In this document: piece by piece, positions 14,246 to 17,092 of the stretch
How positions within the stretch are numbered: the stretch's first letter is position 1
How the letters are laid out: every line of letters starts with the position of its first letter
Origin: Sutterella parvirubra YIT 11816
Lineage (GTDB): Bacteria; Pseudomonadota; Gammaproteobacteria; Burkholderiales; Burkholderiaceae_F
Reading direction: 5' to 3'
NCBI RefSeq assembly: GCF_000250875.1
Contig: NZ_JH604933.1
Location: 1-17,092 of the forward strand
DNA length: 17,092 nt
Made by a program: the position numbers and the translations under genes
Notes under the pieces: model-generated
Told to the model about the DNA's origin: nothing
The model's database searches: none
What the model saw: only the letters and a program-made list of their open reading frames with translations

Positions 14246-14956
14246 TCAGTGCGCTTCGTTTTCGGCTTCGCGCGCGTCGCTGTCGGCCAAGGCGCGCTCT
14301 TCCGCGGTGCGGCGGAGCGGCGACCAGCGTTCGGGCTCAACCACCATCAGGCTCGCGCCTTCGACGGGCACCTCCTGGTGGGTGACGAGCATGACGATCC
14401 CGCCTTCCTTCACGTGCGCGCCGATGAGATCCGCCAGGCGCGCGACGCCCTTCACGTCCAACGCGGTGAAGGGTTCGTCCAGCACCCAGAGCGCCACGGA
14501 GCGCGAGAGCCAGAGGCGCGCCAAGGCCACGCGGCGGCGCTGACCTTGGGAGAGCTGCCCCGCGGGCACGTCGACGTAGTCGGAGAGACCCACCGCATGA
14601 AGGGCCTCGAGCGCCTTCTCCTCGTCATAGGGGAGCGACGCGATGCGCGCGTTGATGCGGAGGTTTTCGATCACCGAGAGATCGTCCTTCACGCCGTTCC
14701 TGTGACCGATGTAGCAGAGCTCGCGCCAGAAGTCCTGGGCGGCCTTCGCAATCGGCACCCCGCGCCAGAGCACTTCGCCTTCCACCGGGCGCATGAGCCC
14801 CGTCATCAGGCGCAGGAGCGTCGTCTTGCCGGCGCCGTTCGAGCCCGCGATGCGCACGAGGGTACCTTCGCCGACGGCGAAGGTGAGGCCCTGAAAGAGC
14901 GTGCGTTCGCCGCGCTCGCAGGTGAGGTTTCGCACTTCAAGGATGGGGTCGGTCAT
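14246..14956 (-). CDS. ccmA: Heme exporter ATPase CcmA
   Basis: 236 residues from the chosen ATG. It is an ABC ATPase with Walker A GSNGAGKT (38-45), a CcmA-type YIGHRNGVK Q-loop region (82-90), signature LSQGQRRRVALAR (135-147), Walker B WVLDEP (157-162) and H-loop His193. The start MTDPILEV at 14956 is preferred because homology begins there. A TTG at 15007 would add 17 residues (DPIDHPYHK) that the family lacks. The ribosome-binding site is weak for both. It is the first gene of ccmABCDEFGHI, and the operon promoter must lie in 14957-15276. Confidence 0.93.
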   Translation of the reverse strand: MTDPILEVRNLTCERGERTLFQGLTFAVGEGTLVRIAGSNGAGKTTLLRLMTGLMRPVEGEVLWRGVPIAKAAQDFWRELCYIGHRNGVKDDLSVIENLRINARIASLPYDEEKALEALHAVGLSDYVDVPAGQLSQGQRRRVALARLWLSRSVALWVLDEPFTALDVKGVARLADLIGAHVKEGGIVMLVTHQEVPVEGASLMVVEPERWSPLRRTAEERALADSDAREAENEAH

Positions 14957-15276
14957 CTTGTGGTACGGGTGGTCGATGGGATCTCTCGGGGCGGGGTTCC
15001 ACCCCAAAAGGGGTAGTCTTCCGCGATTTTGGGCCGGAGTTTAAGGGGGCAAAGTTAAGGATTCCTTAGAACCCGGAAGGCCGCGAATTCTAGCCGCACT
15101 CGGGGTTTTTCAGGGCGTCCGTTTCCTATCGCGCCGATGCATTTCTTAAGAAAGTCGTTGGGCGCCCCGAACTACGCCTTCGGTCGAACTTGCTACACTT
15201 CCGCGCATCGCCCGTGGGCGGCGCAGCGCAAGTCCGCCCCGGGCCCCCGACACCCAAACCTACGGACGCCTTCCCC
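14957..15276. promoter_or_regulatory. Divergent regulatory region between ccmA and a lipoprotein gene
   Basis: 320 bases without a gene, serving as upstream region for both flanking transcripts. Palindromes: ACCCC-AAAA-GGGGT at 15001-15014 (in the ccmA leader), TAAGGA-T-TCCTTA at 15056-15068, and TTTCTTAAGAAA at 15142-15153 (perfect 12-mer). A possible extended -10 for the + strand gene is TGCTACACT (15191-15199). For ccmA, TAGAAT (complement of 15088-15093) is a candidate -10. No FNR-type TTGAT-N4-ATCAA site was found, although ccm operons of anaerobes are often oxygen-controlled. Confidence 0.5.
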
Positions 15277-15681
15277 ATGCTCAAGTTCCCCCGACTCACC
15301 GCGACGATCACGGCCCTTGCGGCGGTCACGCTTCTTGCCGGCTGCTCGTCGATCCGCGAAGAGCATGAACACTTCAGCAACCGCGATCAGAAGATCGAGA
15401 ACGTCGTCGGCAACGTCTGGCGCATCTCCGCCGCGTGGCCCGGCACCAAGGCCCCGACGAAGTTGGTCGAACATCTTCAGAAGGAGGCGCAGCAGTTCTG
15501 CGGCCAGCGCAAGATGGGGATGCTCCCGCTCTACGGGAGTTCCGAAGAGGGCTCGGGCGACGCGGTGAAGCCCGCGACTGCCTGGCTCGAATTCCGCTGC
15601 CAGTCGGGCGTGCACGTCGAGTCGACCTACGACGGCATCAACATCCACTACGACCTCGACGAGCTCGACAACGCGCTTTGA
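15277..15681 (+). CDS. Small outer-membrane-type lipoprotein of unknown function
   Basis: 134 residues. A type II signal peptide ends in the lipobox LLAGC (19-23), so Cys23 is lipidated. Residues 24-26 are SSI, with no Asp at +2, so outer-membrane sorting is expected. The mature domain is about 110 residues, with two cysteines (75 and 108) that could form a disulfide, and a C-terminal strand pattern GVHVESTYDGINIHYDLDEL. I do not recognise a named family. The ATG at 15277 is chosen because it immediately precedes a complete signal peptide; the frame is open further upstream but lacks one. The ribosome-binding site is weak (ACGGACG). Single gene with its own terminator, divergent from ccmA. 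Confidence 0.8.
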   Translation: MLKFPRLTATITALAAVTLLAGCSSIREEHEHFSNRDQKIENVVGNVWRISAAWPGTKAPTKLVEHLQKEAQQFCGQRKMGMLPLYGSSEEGSGDAVKPATAWLEFRCQSGVHVESTYDGINIHYDLDELDNAL

Positions 15682-15756
15682 TCGGGCGGCGCCCCTGATC
15701 CGTCCGAACGACGACCGACCGACGACGGCCGGGTCAATCGGGGCATAGGAAAATTC

Positions 15757-15791
15757 AAACGGGCCGCGGCGAAGATGCCGGCGGCCCGTTT
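15757..15791. terminator. Bidirectional terminator between the lipoprotein and YddG-like genes
   Basis: AAACGGGCCGC (15757-15767) pairs with GCGGCCCGTTT (15781-15791), with an inner GGC/GCC pair. TTTT on the + strand and the matching A-run make it symmetric. It separates two convergent genes, the lipoprotein (+) and the transporter (-). Confidence 0.85.
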
Positions 15792-15880
15792 TCATGCGTT
15801 TTCATGGGTTCTCACGGGGTTCGGTCTTCGCGGCGCGTTCCGCGCGAGGAAGTCCCTACTCCCTTCGGAAACCCTCGGGC

Positions 15881-16879
15881 TCAGACCTTCTTGGGGTCGC
15901 CCTTCGTGACGGCGCCCTTTCCTTCGGTTTTTCCCTCGGTCTTCCCTTCAGCCTTCGCCCCAGGCGTCTTCTGCTCGCGCGTCGCGTGCCAGCAGACGAG
16001 CGAGCCCAGCACCACGAAGCCCACGCCCGTCCAAAAGGCGGCCGTGAGGTCGGCGCCCAACCACACCGCGCCGAAAAGGCAGGAGAGCACCGGCGTGAAG
16101 TAGGAGGCGACGGCGAGCACGGTGATGTTCCCGCGGGCCATGCCGCGCGTCCACGCGGCGTAGGCCCCGGCCATGGCGAACCCGCCGAAGACGGCGGAGA
16201 CGATCCCGCGCCAGGAGGCTTCGGAGGGACCTTCGCCCACGCCCAACAGCCAAAGGCCGCCGAAGAGGAGCGCATCCAACGCGAAGATCAGCGTGCTCGG
16301 GTTGACGCCGTTCCCCCAGCGGCGCGTCATGATCGAGAACGCGGCCCAGGTGGTGGCGGCGACGACCGCCAAGAGGTAGGACGCGGGGTTTTCCGACGCG
16401 TGTTGGAGAATCAGCGTGGGCGAGACGCCCTCTTCGCCGCCCAGCACGACCATGATCCCGGCGATGGCGCCGAGAAGTCCCGGCCAGAGGTGCCAGCGCG
16501 CCTTGACGCCCGCAAAGAGCACCGCGGCGACGATCGTGAGCGAGGGCCAGAGGTAGTTCACCATGCCGACCTCAAGCGTCTGACGGCCACCCGCCGACGT
16601 GAAGAGCGCGAGGCAGAAGGAGAGCGAACTCGCGTTCGCGGTCGGGATCCCGATGAAGAGGTACTTCTTCGACATCTTCCGGAAGTCCGGGAGCCCCACC
16701 ATGAAGAAGAGGCAGGTCGTCGCGATGCAGTAGAGCAGAAACTGGCCCTGCGCCATGCCGAAGCCTTCGGCGATGCCGCGCACGAGCCCGACCGACATCC
16801 CCCAACAAATGGGAGCGAAGAGGCCGATCGCGGTGGAACGGGTGTAGTCGTCGCCGGCGAGGCGGAGCGTGGGCTGCAT
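15881..16879 (-). CDS. yddG: YddG-like DMT-family aromatic amino acid exporter
   Basis: 332 residues with ten predicted membrane helices in two EamA-like halves. Compared with E. coli YddG, which exports aromatic amino acids and paraquat, conserved blocks include IGL..I.W...VGLVRG near the start, EVGMVNYLWPSLTI (103-116), VLGG, and GNITVLAVASYFTPVLS in helix nine. The C-terminus carries an unusual ~30-residue Lys/Glu/Gly tail with a repeated GKTE unit (EGKTEGKTEGKG), not part of the transporter fold and presumably cytoplasmic. The ATG at 16879 lacks a clear Shine-Dalgarno but no better start exists before the first helix. Monocistronic, ending before a bidirectional terminator. Orthology with YddG is likely; exact substrates are inferred. 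Confidence 0.85.
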   Translation of the reverse strand: MQPTLRLAGDDYTRSTAIGLFAPICWGMSVGLVRGIAEGFGMAQGQFLLYCIATTCLFFMVGLPDFRKMSKKYLFIGIPTANASSLSFCLALFTSAGGRQTLEVGMVNYLWPSLTIVAAVLFAGVKARWHLWPGLLGAIAGIMVVLGGEEGVSPTLILQHASENPASYLLAVVAATTWAAFSIMTRRWGNGVNPSTLIFALDALLFGGLWLLGVGEGPSEASWRGIVSAVFGGFAMAGAYAAWTRGMARGNITVLAVASYFTPVLSCLFGAVWLGADLTAAFWTGVGFVVLGSLVCWHATREQKTPGAKAEGKTEGKTEGKGAVTKGDPKKV

Positions 16880-17092
16880 GGCGGTTGCTGAGGGTTGCGG
16901 GCGCGCGTGCGCTCGGTTTCAGTGTTTCTTAAAAGGGAGAATCCGCCGGAGCGTTTGGCTTGCACCGGCCTTTTCCCGAGGGCGTACGGTGAAGTTTATC
17001 GACGGCCCTCACGAATTTCACCGGATGAGATTTGCCGCAACTCAAGGAACTTCAAGGCTGTCGGCGACCCGGGCGAAGAGTGCCCGGAGAAC
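16880..17092. other. Window end: upstream region of the YddG-like gene
   Basis: 213 bases with no supported gene. It contains an inverted repeat, CGGTGAA (16987-16993) and TTCACCG (17017-17023), and at the very end a hairpin CCGGGC (17069-17074) with GCCCGG (17082-17087) that may be part of a terminator cut by the window edge. It should contain the transporter promoter, but I see no convincing -10/-35 pair. Confidence 0.45.

Noticed and set aside
14957..15007. TTG start adding 17 residues to CcmA
   Set aside because: The family begins at the ATG 14956, and the extension overlaps the leader hairpin at 15001-15014.
16980..17092. tRNA or small RNA gene at the window end
   Set aside because: The inverted repeats do not form a cloverleaf or any RNA fold I recognise, and the sequence is cut by the window edge.
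1..17092. CRISPR array, rRNA, complete insertion sequence, attachment site
   Set aside because: No regularly spaced repeats, rRNA signatures, complete transposase with inverted repeats, or tRNA-end duplications were visible.

Overview
The window is GC-rich and densely coded, and it reads as the chromosome of a Gram-negative proteobacterium with a strong c-type cytochrome and anaerobic-respiration lifestyle. The best guess is a gut betaproteobacterium of the Sutterellaceae (Sutterella / Parasutterella / Duodenibacillus type). The grounds are a complete System I cytochrome c maturation operon, a tetraheme cytochrome c beside a flavocytochrome-c type flavoprotein, and a FixJ/LuxR-type response regulator fragment. 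The genus is inferred from gene content, not shown by any marker gene.

Layout. (1) 32-631, + strand: a secreted chalcone-isomerase-like protein with its own terminator. (2) 760-2763: a damaged respiratory locus. An intact periplasmic tetraheme cytochrome c (minus) is preceded by only the C-terminal ~300 residues of its flavoprotein partner. That fragment runs head-on into an N-terminally truncated, frameshifted response regulator (plus), which in turn runs into an IS630-like transposase N-terminal fragment. This three-piece mosaic is the clearest anomaly in the window. (3) 2800-5971, minus: a compact six-gene operon behind a perfect TATAAT box. It has three small acidic proteins that look like divergent paralogs of each other, a DUF1828-like protein, a small unknown and, last, a patatin-like phospholipase. 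I cannot assign this set to any described system, and it is the best candidate here for an undescribed one. (4) 6157-7326, minus: a YqhD/BDH-type iron-dependent alcohol dehydrogenase with a long leader region holding a conspicuous hairpin element. (5) 7741-14956, minus: ccmABCDEFGHI in canonical order, complete and apparently intact. (6) 15277-15681, plus: a small unknown lipoprotein, divergent from ccmA across a ~320 bp region with several palindromes. (7) 15881-16879, minus: a YddG-like DMT-family aromatic amino acid exporter, then about 210 bp without a recognisable gene.

How it fits together. CcmABCDE load heme onto the CcmE chaperone in the periplasm. CcmF, CcmG, CcmH and CcmI keep the apocytochrome CXXCH cysteines reduced and ligate heme. 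The tetraheme cytochrome at 760-1149 is a plausible client of this machinery. Its flavoprotein partner is broken in this sequence, so the electron-transfer pair at this locus is probably inactive, unless the break is an assembly artefact. No rRNA, tRNA, CRISPR array or complete mobile element was seen.
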